Shown: positions 1-7,160 of the stretch, one piece after another
Layout of the letters: the number at the start of each line of letters is the position of its first letter
How positions within the stretch are numbered: position 1 is the stretch's first letter
Source of the DNA: an uncultured Comamonadaceae bacterium
Lineage (GTDB): Bacteria; Pseudomonadota; Gammaproteobacteria; Burkholderiales; Burkholderiaceae
Direction of reading: 5' to 3'
DNA: 19,906 nucleotides
NCBI GenBank assembly: GCA_946482595.1
Contig: CAMLSD010000090.1
Coordinates: 1 to 19,906 of the forward strand
Notes under the pieces: generated by a model
What the model saw: only the letters and a program-made list of their open reading frames with translations
Database searches by the model: none
Told to the model about the DNA's origin: nothing
Translations under genes and position numbers: made by a program

Positions 1-228
1 GGCAAGGGCAACTACGGCTTCAACGCCGCCAACGACACCTATGGCGACATGATCGAAATGGGTATCCTGGACCCGACCAAGGTGACCCGCACCGCGCTGC
101 AGAACGCTGCCTCCGTGGCGTCCCTGATGCTGACGACCGAAGCCATGGTCGCCGAAGCACCGAAGGACGACGCACCGGCTGCCGGCGGCATGCCGGGCGG
201 CATGGGCGGCATGGGCATGGACATGTGA
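1..228 (+). CDS. groL: GroEL chaperonin, C-terminal fragment (partial, 5' end outside window)
   Basis: The window opens in frame within the last 75 codons of the 60-kDa chaperonin GroEL, the ATP-driven double-ring cage that folds cytosolic proteins together with GroES. The visible part contains the conserved stretch [12 protein letters not shown] and the equatorial-domain helices that end in [20 protein letters not shown]. It finishes with the flexible Gly-Met tail [14 protein letters not shown], typical of proteobacterial GroEL. The stop is TGA at 226-228. The start, the ATP-binding residues and any upstream groES lie outside the window. A strong intrinsic terminator follows 40 bases after the stop, so this is the end of its transcription unit. 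Identification is very secure; whether the genome has more than one groEL copy cannot be judged here. Confidence 0.97.
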   Translation, partial: GKGNYGFNAANDTYGDMIEMGILDPTKVTRTALQNAASVASLMLTTEAMVAEAPKDDAPAAGGMPGGMGGMGMDM

Positions 229-267
229 TGCTGCTGCCGGGCCGCGTGCCCGGCGCACAGCACTGCC

Positions 268-294
268 AAAGGGCCGCGAAAGCGGCCCTTTTTT
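268..294 (+). terminator. Intrinsic terminator of groEL
   Basis: A perfect 7-bp GC stem, GGGCCGC (271-277) with GCGGCCC (282-288), encloses a GAAA tetraloop and is followed at once by six T residues (289-294). Three A residues precede the stem, so it could extend by A-U pairs. This is a textbook Rho-independent terminator 40 bases after the groEL stop. Confidence 0.92.
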
Positions 295-302
295 CATGGC
301 GT

Positions 303-330
303 TTGGCCTGCGCGCACATGCCTTCATAAT
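303..330 (+). promoter_or_regulatory. Candidate sigma-70 promoter for the DUF1631 gene
   Basis: TTGGCC (303-308) and CATAAT (325-330) resemble the -35 and -10 boxes with a 16-base spacer. The pair lies between the groEL terminator and the ATG at 355, where an independent promoter would be expected. The -10 box matches the consensus at five of six positions and the -35 box at four of six. Transcription would start near 337, leaving a leader of under 20 bases. Confidence 0.45.
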
Positions 331-354
331 CGGGTCATCCCGTTGTGTCTTGCC

Positions 355-2466
355 ATGTCCATATCGCCTTCGTTCCAGCGCCACATCCAGGAGACCTCCG
401 CTGCGGCCGCCGTGCTGAGCCGCCAGGTGGTCAACGACACGATCGAGAACCTGCGCAGTGCAGGGGGCTTCCAGGGTGCCGGTGTGCGCGACCGTCAGCA
501 GTTCTTTGCGCTGATGGAGTCGCTGCAGCGCCAGAAGGGCGCCTGGGCCGACGCGTTCGAGCGGCACCTGGTGGGCCGGCTGCGCGAGGCACTCGACGAG
601 TCGGCCGCGCCGCGCCAGCGTGTGGCCCCGGCGCTCAACCTCGACGAACTCAGCCTGGTCGACGAGAACCAGGCCGCCGAAGACATCGAGATCTCGCGCA
701 TCGTCGCGCTGATCGACCTCAAGGCCGAGTGGGAGCTGCGCGAGCTGCAGGCCTTCACCGCCACGCTGCGTGGCGAAACCCAGATCCGGCGTGAAGCCAA
801 TCCGGCACGACCCGAGGTCTACGCACGGGCGCTGAGCCGATCCACCCACGACATCGCCGTGCCGGCCGACGCCCGCGTGCTGCTGCTGCGCAGCGCCGGT
901 GAGGTGCTGGCCAGCACGCTGAAGCAGGCGTATGCCCAGATGAGCCGCCGCCTCGAGCGCGACGGCGTCGAGCCGCTGGCCTTCCGCGCCGTGCCGCAGG
1001 GCTCGATGGCCGCCACGATCGACATCACCGACCCTGCTGCCCTGGGTCAACTGCTCGAACGTGTCCGTGCAAGTGCCGGAGCCGCGGCGCAGGGCGATGC
1101 CGCCGCGGCCGGCACCGTGGCGGGCAGCCTGGACATCACGCTCAACGATCTCAATCACCGCATCGATGCCCAGCATCTGCCGGTGGCCGCTGACGGCCCG
1201 CAGGTCGGCATGCCCAACGTGCTGCGCCAGCTGCAGCCGGCCGCAGGGGGGGCAGGCGACGTGAGCGCGGACCCCCAGGTGATCGAGCTGCTGTCGCGAC
1301 TGTTCGACCAGATCCTCGCCGACAAGCGGCTGATGCCGGCGGTCAAGGGGGTGCTGGGTCGGCTGCAGGTGTCGGTGCTGCGCGTGGCGCTGCGCGATCC
1401 TTCGCTGTTGCGCCAGCACGACCACCCGACCTGGCAACTGCTCAATCGCCTGGCGGCCCACTGTGTGGGTTACGACAATCCGGCCGACGAACGCCTGACC
1501 GACTTCCTGCGTTTCATGGAAGACCTGATCGGGCGGGTCGCGGCCTCGTCCCGCCCCGATGCGCAGCTCTATCGCAATGCGCTGCAGGAGGTCAACGACT
1601 TCATCGATGCCAAGAGCCGGGAAGCGATGGAGAAGTCCCGTGCCGCGCTCGAGAAGCTGCAGCGCATCGAACGGCGCGACCAGCTGTGCAACGTGCTGCG
1701 CCAGCAGATCCGCCAGATGAAGGATGTCGAGGTCAGCACGCGGTTGCGCGACTTCCTGTTCGGGCCGTGGGTCGACGCGATGGTCGAGGCCATGGTGCGC
1801 TTCGGCGAGCAGGACGAACGCACGGCCGAGATGCTGCAGACGGTCGACGAGCTGCTGTGGACGCTGCAGCCACCCCGTACACCCGGCGACCGGGATCGCC
1901 TGCGAGCCATGCTGCCCGAACTGGTGGCCCGCCTGAACAAGGGCATGGACCTGGTGAAGCTGCCGCAGTCCCAGCGTGACGGCGTGATGGCCGAGCTGAT
2001 GGCCCACCACAGCACGTCGCTGCGCAACCAGGCCGCGCCGCGCGAGCTGACCCCCGAAGAGATCGTTCAGCGCATGCGCGACGAGGCTGACCCCACCAGC
2101 ACCCATGGGCGGCTGGACGGTGTCGATCGCGGCGCGCTGCCCACCGTGCCGGTGGGTCTCATGACCGAAGACGGCAGCGATGCCGGCCGCCGTGCCCGTC
2201 AGGCCTGGATGGCCCGGCTGCAGCCGGGCACCTGGTTCCACATGTTCGTGCAAGGTGACTGGGAGACGGCCCAGCTGATGTGGAGCAGCGAGGATGGCCA
2301 GTTCTTCATGTTTGCCAGCCACATGGCGGGGCAGTCGCATTCGCTGACACGCCGTGCCATCGAGCGCCTGCTGGCCGAAGGCCTGATCGCGGTGCTCGAA
2401 GAGCGGCCACTGGTGCAGCGCGCCTTCGACAGCGTGCTGCAGGACCTCGACGCCCCGCTACCCTGA
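355..2466 (+). CDS. DUF1631 family protein
   Basis: This 703-residue protein belongs to the DUF1631 family of beta- and gammaproteobacteria, which has no settled biochemical function; database names such as 'thymidine phosphorylase' for relatives are unsupported. No signal peptide or membrane segment is visible, so it should be cytoplasmic. Most of the chain is charged and helical. Residues about 421-455 look like a coiled coil, rich in Glu, Lys, Arg and Leu at heptad positions. The C-terminal region (about 597-703) includes LQPGTWFHMF and a W-S-S-E-D-G-Q-F-F-M-F strand pattern, reminiscent of a PilZ-like beta barrel. I recognise the family mainly from this C-terminal signature. An upstream TTG at 343 is in frame, but the ATG at 355 gives MSISPSF and is the more natural start; neither has a clear Shine-Dalgarno site. 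The last 9 bases overlap the convergent hydrolase gene. Confidence 0.85.
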   Translation: MSISPSFQRHIQETSAAAAVLSRQVVNDTIENLRSAGGFQGAGVRDRQQFFALMESLQRQKGAWADAFERHLVGRLREALDESAAPRQRVAPALNLDELSLVDENQAAEDIEISRIVALIDLKAEWELRELQAFTATLRGETQIRREANPARPEVYARALSRSTHDIAVPADARVLLLRSAGEVLASTLKQAYAQMSRRLERDGVEPLAFRAVPQGSMAATIDITDPAALGQLLERVRASAGAAAQGDAAAAGTVAGSLDITLNDLNHRIDAQHLPVAADGPQVGMPNVLRQLQPAAGGAGDVSADPQVIELLSRLFDQILADKRLMPAVKGVLGRLQVSVLRVALRDPSLLRQHDHPTWQLLNRLAAHCVGYDNPADERLTDFLRFMEDLIGRVAASSRPDAQLYRNALQEVNDFIDAKSREAMEKSRAALEKLQRIERRDQLCNVLRQQIRQMKDVEVSTRLRDFLFGPWVDAMVEAMVRFGEQDERTAEMLQTVDELLWTLQPPRTPGDRDRLRAMLPELVARLNKGMDLVKLPQSQRDGVMAELMAHHSTSLRNQAAPRELTPEEIVQRMRDEADPTSTHGRLDGVDRGALPTVPVGLMTEDGSDAGRRARQAWMARLQPGTWFHMFVQGDWETAQLMWSSEDGQFFMFASHMAGQSHSLTRRAIERLLAEGLIAVLEERPLVQRAFDSVLQDLDAPLP

Positions 2467-3363
2467 GTGGGCGGTGCGGCAGAAGCGCTGCAACTCGTCG
2501 ATCACCAGGCCAGGCTGCTCGTGCACGATCCAGTGGGTGGCGCCCGGCACCCGTCGTAGTTGCAGCCGTGGCACATAGGCTTCCAGTCCGTCCAGCAGGC
2601 TGGGCGGCAGGGCCAGGTCGTCCTCACCCCAGATCACCAGTGTGGGCAAGGTCACCGTCACCTGGTCTGCGCTGAGCTGGACCTTGGCGACGGCCGGGTC
2701 GTCGGGCGTGGCCGGGCGCAGCGGCGAGGCGCGGTAGTAGTTCAGCGGCCCGGTCAGGCCCTGGCGCCACACGGCGCGGTACTGCTCGCGCACTGCATCG
2801 GTCAGCCAGGCCGCGCCCTGGCCCGAGCGTCCCATCGACGTGAAAAACGGCCACAGCCTCGCAAAATCGTCCTGCGCCAGCAGGGCTTCCGCGTCCGGGC
2901 GGCACAGGAAGTTCATGTAGGCGCTGGCGGCCTGCTGCGCGGGGTTGTGCTGCAGCTCGCGCAGGAAGGTGCCGGGATGCGGCGAGTTCAGGATCACCAG
3001 CCGCTCCATCAGCCCCGGTTGCTGGACGGCGAGGTTCCAGGCCACCGCACCGCCCCAGTCGTGCGCCACCAGGGCGGTGACCGGTGCGCCCAGGTGTTGC
3101 AGCAGGGCTGCCACATCCTGGACCAGGTGCCGCGCACGGTAGGCAGCCGGGTCGCTTGGCGCGGATGACTGCTCGTAGCCGCGCAGGTTGGGCGCCACAC
3201 AGCGGAACGAGCTGGCCAGGCCCTCCATGACCTCGTCCCAGACGAAGGCCGCTTCCGGAAAACCGTGCAGCAGGACCAGGACCGGCGCGCCGGCAGGCCC
3301 GGCGGCCCGGCAGGACAGCCGGGTGCCGTGAGGCAGGTCGATGAAAAACGTCTCGATCGTCAT
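2458..3363 (-). CDS. Alpha/beta-fold hydrolase, epoxide hydrolase-like
   Basis: This 301-residue cytosolic enzyme has the features of the epoxide hydrolase/haloalkane dehalogenase branch of the alpha/beta hydrolases. The oxyanion-hole motif HGFPE is at 33-37. The nucleophile elbow AHDWGG places the catalytic Asp at 102. The acid lies in GEDD near 248-249 and the base is His 277 in GATHW. An Asp nucleophile rather than Ser points to an ester-intermediate mechanism. Tyrosines in the cap (NYY, 208-210) fit the ring-opening tyrosines of epoxide hydrolases, and HGFPE also favours that class; the substrate is unknown. The ATG at 3363 was chosen because AAGGAG lies 8 bases before it; an open frame extends upstream to 3489 but overlaps the end of engB. 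The gene follows engB on the same strand after 52 bases. Its ribosome binding site sits inside a hairpin. Its stop overlaps the convergent DUF1631 gene. Confidence 0.88.
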   Translation of the reverse strand: MTIETFFIDLPHGTRLSCRAAGPAGAPVLVLLHGFPEAAFVWDEVMEGLASSFRCVAPNLRGYEQSSAPSDPAAYRARHLVQDVAALLQHLGAPVTALVAHDWGGAVAWNLAVQQPGLMERLVILNSPHPGTFLRELQHNPAQQAASAYMNFLCRPDAEALLAQDDFARLWPFFTSMGRSGQGAAWLTDAVREQYRAVWRQGLTGPLNYYRASPLRPATPDDPAVAKVQLSADQVTVTLPTLVIWGEDDLALPPSLLDGLEAYVPRLQLRRVPGATHWIVHEQPGLVIDELQRFCRTAHSG

Positions 3364-3386
3364 GGGGCGCTCCTTCGGAACGCCCC
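3364..3386 (-). promoter_or_regulatory. Leader hairpin covering the hydrolase ribosome binding site
   Basis: In the minus-strand transcript, GGGGCGUUCC pairs with GGAGCGCCCC around a GAA loop. This gives ten consecutive pairs, nine Watson-Crick and one G-U, ending directly before the AUG at 3363. The Shine-Dalgarno AAGGAG spans the loop and the 3' arm, so it would be hidden when the hairpin forms. There is no U-run, so this is not a normal intrinsic terminator. The pairing is read from the sequence; a regulatory role is inference. Confidence 0.5.
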
Positions 3387-3415
3387 AGTATCCCGGCCGG
3401 GCCGGGGTGGTGGAG

Positions 3416-4180
3416 TCACTCAGGCGACGCGCCTGGGGTTTGTCCGGAGGGGGACGCGGCCGCAGACCCGGGAGGGTGCGCCCAGCCATGCAGCGTCACG
3501 GCAACGTCATCCAGACCCGTCTTCTTGAGCGCTGAAAACAGCGTGGCGCTGACGTCGGCTTCGTCGGTGATGAAGTCGGCCAGGCTCTCCTGCAGCGCAG
3601 TCATCGACGCCTGGCCTTCCTTGCGGTTGAGCTTGTCGGCCTTGGTCAGCAGCACCAGCAGCTTGACCTCGCCGGTGCCGATGCGCGGGCTCACGAAACG
3701 CAGCAGTTGCTGGTCGAGGTCGGTCAGCCCCAGTCGCGAGTCGACCATCAGCACCACGCCGTGCAGGTTGCGGCGCACCTGCAGGTACTCGGCCATGACC
3801 TCCTGCCAGCGCAGCTTGGCGGCCCGCTGCACGGCGGCGTACCCGTAGCCGGGCAGGTCGGCGAACAGGGTGTCGGCCGCATCGCGCGGGCCCAGCTCGA
3901 ACAGGTTGATGTGCTGGGTGCGCCCGGGCGTCTTTGAGGCGAATGCCAGACGTTTTTGCTGGGTCAGCACGTTGATGGCGGTGGACTTGCCGGCGTTGGA
4001 GCGCCCGACAAAGGCGATCTCGGGCAGCTCGGTGACCGGCAGGTGATGCAGCTGGCTGGCGGTCGTCAGGAAGCGCGCAGTGTGGGCCCAACCCAGAGCC
4101 ACCTTGGCCGTGACGGCCTCGGTGGAGGGGGGGGAAGAGGGGGGCAAGTCAGGTGCCCCGGCCGCGGGTTGGTCGGACAT
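3416..4180 (-). CDS. engB: Ribosome biogenesis GTP-binding protein YsxC/EngB
   Basis: This 254-residue protein is the TRAFAC-class GTPase EngB (YsxC), essential in many bacteria for late assembly of the 50S ribosomal subunit. The GTPase motifs are in order: G1 GRSNAGKS at 59-66, G2 around TPGRTQ at 84-89, G3 DLPGYG at 108-113 and G4 TKAD at 179-182. The stretch SALKKTGLD supplies the G5 position. The family core is about 200 residues; the extra length is a Pro/Ser-rich N-terminal tail (about 1-25) and a Pro/Ala/Ser-rich C-terminal tail. The ATG at 4180 is preferred; an in-frame ATG at 4192 adds four residues and cannot be excluded. Neither has a clear Shine-Dalgarno site. Two C-runs (C8 and C6 in the coding strand) encode the N-terminal tail. 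The gene is divergent from cytochrome c4, a common arrangement in Burkholderiales, and the hydrolase gene follows downstream. Confidence 0.96.
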   Translation of the reverse strand: MSDQPAAGAPDLPPSSPPSTEAVTAKVALGWAHTARFLTTASQLHHLPVTELPEIAFVGRSNAGKSTAINVLTQQKRLAFASKTPGRTQHINLFELGPRDAADTLFADLPGYGYAAVQRAAKLRWQEVMAEYLQVRRNLHGVVLMVDSRLGLTDLDQQLLRFVSPRIGTGEVKLLVLLTKADKLNRKEGQASMTALQESLADFITDEADVSATLFSALKKTGLDDVAVTLHGWAHPPGSAAASPSGQTPGASPE

Positions 4181-4241
4181 AGGTGATCGCATTGTAAAAT
4201 CCGCGGGTTTTGCATTCCGCCCACAAAATCCTTCCCACGTC
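4181..4241. promoter_or_regulatory. Divergent promoter region between engB and the cytochrome c4 gene
   Basis: Only 61 bases separate the two divergent start codons, so both promoters must lie here or reach into the genes. TAAAAT (4195-4200, plus strand) resembles a -10 box for the cytochrome gene, with a weak CGGACA 15 bases upstream inside engB. On the minus strand TACAAT (4196 down to 4191) resembles a -10 box for engB, but no good -35 accompanies it. If used, transcription would begin only a few bases before the engB ATG at 4180, giving an almost leaderless message. Confidence 0.35.
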
Positions 4242-4859
4242 ATGAAATCGATCGCTTCCGTCCTGCTTGCCGCTTTCATCGTGGCGCCCGCTGTGGCGTC
4301 TGACGCCAAGGCCCCCGCCAAACCCGATCTGGCCAAGGGGCAAGCGATCGCGACCCAGGTGTGTGCCGCGTGCCACACCGTCGATGGCACCCGGGGCAGC
4401 CCGGCCAACCCCATCCTGGCCGGTCAGCATCCGGAATACCTCGTCAAGCAGCTGCAAGAGTTCAAGTCGGGCAAGCGCAACAACGCCATCATGAAGGGTT
4501 TTGCCACCACCCTGAGCGATGACGACATGCGCAACGTGGCCGCGTTCTACGCCAGCAAGACCGCCAAGCCCGGTTTTGCCAAGAACAAGGACCTCGTCAC
4601 CCTGGGCGAAAAGATCTACCGCGGCGGCATTGCCGCCAAGAGCGTGCCGGCCTGCGCGGCCTGCCACAGCCCCAGCGGCGCCGGCATTCCGGCCCAGTAT
4701 CCGCGCATCGGCGGCCAGCATTCCGACTACACCGAAGCCCAGCTGGTGGCCTTCCGTGGCGGCGTGCGCAAGAACAACAACCAGATGACGGCCATTGCTG
4801 CCCGCATGAGCGACACGGAAATCAAGGCAGTGGCAGACTACATCGCCGGCTTGCGCTGA
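4242..4859 (+). CDS. Dihaem cytochrome c4
   Basis: This 205-residue periplasmic protein is a cytochrome c4, made of two class I cytochrome c domains that pass electrons to terminal oxidases. Residues 1-20 form a signal peptide (MKS, a hydrophobic stretch, then AVAS). The haem-binding motifs CAACH occur at 41-45 and 138-142. Candidate axial Met ligands are Met84 in NAIMKGF and the Met in NQMTAIA near the end of domain two. The duplicated layout is clear: each domain has a GQH segment, a helix with YL/YTEAQL, and a C-terminal helix with a D-D/E-x-x-x-V-A pattern. The ATG at 4242 starts a perfect signal peptide; no strong Shine-Dalgarno site precedes it. The haem-attachment genes resB and ccsA follow on the same strand, which fits its need for haem ligation. 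A terminator-like hairpin lies after the gene. Confidence 0.95.
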   Translation: MKSIASVLLAAFIVAPAVASDAKAPAKPDLAKGQAIATQVCAACHTVDGTRGSPANPILAGQHPEYLVKQLQEFKSGKRNNAIMKGFATTLSDDDMRNVAAFYASKTAKPGFAKNKDLVTLGEKIYRGGIAAKSVPACAACHSPSGAGIPAQYPRIGGQHSDYTEAQLVAFRGGVRKNNNQMTAIAARMSDTEIKAVADYIAGLR

Positions 4860-4943
4860 TCCGCAAGCATTGCGCCGGGCCGGCCGTCACGGTGTGACAG
4901 CGGGCCACCGATTGAACCGGCGCGGCCATTGCATGTCATAGCA

Positions 4944-4976
4944 GGCGGGGCCCCGCGTGGGTTGCCCGCCTTTTTT
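4944..4976 (+). terminator. Intrinsic terminator between cytochrome c4 and resB
   Basis: GGCGGG (4944-4949) pairs with CCCGCC (4965-4970), which runs directly into six T residues (4971-4976). The 15-base loop is long for a terminator. A 12-base palindrome, GCGGGGCCCCGC (4945-4956), overlaps the 5' arm and could compete with the stem. The site lies 85 bases after the cytochrome stop and 58 bases before resB. Confidence 0.7.
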
Positions 4977-5033
4977 CTGCCCGAACCTGCCCGGCCACTC
5001 ACCGACCCACTGCCACCCGCGAGCCCGCCCCAG

Positions 5034-7160
5034 ATGTCCACCACCGGTCTCCAACTGCGTTCAGGGTCGCGTGTCATGCGCGACATGGTCGAAATGCTGT
5101 CGTCGATGCGTTTTGCCATCGCCTTGCTGACGGTGATCTGCATCGCCTCGGTGATCGGCACCGTCATCAAGCAGCATGAACCCCTGACCAACTATGTGAA
5201 CCAGTTCGGGCCGTTCTGGGCCGAGCTGTTCGACAAGGCCGGGCTGTACGCGGTCTACAGCGCCTGGTGGTTCCTGCTGATCCTGGCCTTCCTGGTGGTG
5301 TCGACCAGCCTGTGCATCGCGCGCAACACACCGAAGATCCTGCACGATCTGCGCACCTACAAGGAACATGTGCGCGAGACCAGCCTGCTGGCCTTCCACC
5401 ACAAGGCGGTCGGTGAAACTGCCGAAACCCGTGAGCAGACCCTGGGCCGCATCACGGCGCTGATGCAGCGCAACGGCTGGAAGGCCCGCGCCCAGGTCCG
5501 GGACCACGGCGTGATGGTGGCCGCCAAGAAGGGCGGCGCCAATCGCATCGGCTACCTGTGCGCGCACTCGGCCATCGTGCTGATCTGCCTGGGCGGCCTG
5601 TTCGACGGTGACCTGGTCGTGCGCGCCCAGATGGCGCTGACCGGCAAGTCCGCCTATGCGGGCGGCGGTTTCATCAAGGACGTGCCGCCCGAACACCTGC
5701 TCAGCCCCGCCAACCCCACTTTCCGCGGCAACATGCTGGTGCCCGAAGGCGGGCGCGCCGGCACGGTGATCCTCAACATGGCCGATGGGGTGGTGCTGCA
5801 GCCGCTGCCGTTCGACATCGAACTCAAGAAGTTCATCGTCGACTACTACGAGACCGGCATGCCCAAGCTGTTCGCCAGCGAGATCGTGATCCACGACCAC
5901 GAGACCGGCCAGGCGATCCCCGCGACGATCAAGGTGAACCAGCCGGCCTTCCACCGTGGGGTGGCGATCTACCAGTCCAGCTTCGACGACGGCGGTTCCC
6001 GCCTGAAGCTGCAGGCCTACCCGATGGAAGGAGCGTCCAAGCGACGTTTCGAGGTCGAGGGCACGGTGGGCGACAGCACGACGCTCACCAACAGCGCCGA
6101 CCGACTGCAGCTCGAGTTCACCGGCCTGCGTGTCATCAACGTCGAGAACCTGGGTTCGCCCGAGGCACCCACCGGCACGGCCGACGTGCGCAAGGTCGAT
6201 CTGGTGGCCGGCATCGAGCGGCATCTCGGCTCGGGCGCCAAGGACCCGGGCGACAAATCGCTGCGCAATGTCGGGCCGTCCGTCACCTACAAGCTGCGTG
6301 ACGCCAGCGGCCAGGCCCGCGAATATCACAACTACATGCTGCCGCTGGAACTCGACGGTCAGCGCGTGTTCCTGGCCGGCGTGCGCGACACACCGGCCGA
6401 GAGCTTCCGCTACCTGCGCATCCCCGCCGATGACGCCGACAGCGTGGACGGCTGGATGCGGCTGCGCGAGGCACTGCAGGATCCCGCATTGCGCGAAAAG
6501 GCGGTCGCGCGCTACGTGACGCTGGCCGTTGATCCGTCACGCCCGGAACTGGCCGATCAGCTCACGGTGTCGGCGCGACGCAGCCTGGCCCTGTTTGCCG
6601 GTGCGGATCGCCCGGCCGACGCGCCGCCGGGTGGCGGTGGACTGCAGGCGATTGCCGACTTCATGGAGCAGAACGTGCCTGAAGCCGACCGGCAGCGCAC
6701 GTCCGAAGTGCTCATCCGCATCCTCAATGGTGTGCTGTTCGAGTTGCTGCAGGAGACCCGAGCCCAGGCCGGCCTGAAGGCGCTGGAGCCGGATGCCCGT
6801 ACCCAGGCCTTCATGACGCAGGCGGTGCTGTCGCTGTCGGATGCCCAGTTCTACCCCGCGCCAGTGCTGCTGACCCTGAAGGACTTCGAGCAGGTGCAGG
6901 CCAGCGTCTTCCAGCTGGCCCGTGCACCGGGCAAGAACCTGGTCTACCTGGGTTGCCTGCTGCTGATCATCGGTGTCTTCGCGATGCTCTACGTGCGTGA
7001 ACGGCGGCTGTGGATCTGGCTGCAGTCCGACACGCCACAAGGCCCCACACGCATCACGGCGGCGCTGTCCTGCACTCGCCAGACACTCGATACCGACCGA
7101 GAATTCGACAGCCTGAAGCAGGCGCTGATGACGCCTGCAGCCCCCACGGAGGCACGATGA
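5034..7160 (+). CDS. resB: Cytochrome c biogenesis protein ResB (CcsB family, System II)
   Basis: This 708-residue membrane protein is the ResB half of the System II cytochrome c synthase. With CcsA it exports haem and attaches it to CXXCH motifs of apocytochromes at the outer face of the cytoplasmic membrane. Transmembrane segments lie at about 27-45, 78-96, 172-190 and 636-654. A large soluble region of some 440 residues between the third and fourth should face the periplasm. The motif SSMRFAIALL at the first helix and YSAWWFLLIL at the second are typical of betaproteobacterial ResB, and His178 in the third helix is a candidate conserved haem-ligand histidine. The ATG at 5034 gives the usual short N-terminal tail; the open frame continues upstream to 4929 but across a terminator, so that extension is rejected. 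No good Shine-Dalgarno site precedes 5034. The stop overlaps the ccsA start in ATGA, implying translational coupling. Confidence 0.95.
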   Translation: MSTTGLQLRSGSRVMRDMVEMLSSMRFAIALLTVICIASVIGTVIKQHEPLTNYVNQFGPFWAELFDKAGLYAVYSAWWFLLILAFLVVSTSLCIARNTPKILHDLRTYKEHVRETSLLAFHHKAVGETAETREQTLGRITALMQRNGWKARAQVRDHGVMVAAKKGGANRIGYLCAHSAIVLICLGGLFDGDLVVRAQMALTGKSAYAGGGFIKDVPPEHLLSPANPTFRGNMLVPEGGRAGTVILNMADGVVLQPLPFDIELKKFIVDYYETGMPKLFASEIVIHDHETGQAIPATIKVNQPAFHRGVAIYQSSFDDGGSRLKLQAYPMEGASKRRFEVEGTVGDSTTLTNSADRLQLEFTGLRVINVENLGSPEAPTGTADVRKVDLVAGIERHLGSGAKDPGDKSLRNVGPSVTYKLRDASGQAREYHNYMLPLELDGQRVFLAGVRDTPAESFRYLRIPADDADSVDGWMRLREALQDPALREKAVARYVTLAVDPSRPELADQLTVSARRSLALFAGADRPADAPPGGGGLQAIADFMEQNVPEADRQRTSEVLIRILNGVLFELLQETRAQAGLKALEPDARTQAFMTQAVLSLSDAQFYPAPVLLTLKDFEQVQASVFQLARAPGKNLVYLGCLLLIIGVFAMLYVRERRLWIWLQSDTPQGPTRITAALSCTRQTLDTDREFDSLKQALMTPAAPTEAR

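Noticed and set aside
4127..4144. G8 and G6 runs in engB (C-runs in the coding strand) as a phase-variation tract
   Set aside because: The runs are short for slippage control and lie in an often essential gene; they simply encode Pro codons of a variable tail.
4181..4414. Upstream extension of EngB
   Set aside because: It would run antisense through the cytochrome c4 signal peptide and has no family similarity.
4929..5033. Upstream extension of ResB from a TTG
   Set aside because: The extension crosses a terminator hairpin and encodes a Pro-rich tail without similarity to ResB.
5061..6329. A 422-codon minus-strand open frame inside resB
   Set aside because: It is antisense to the conserved ResB helices and has a low-complexity composition typical of a codon shadow.
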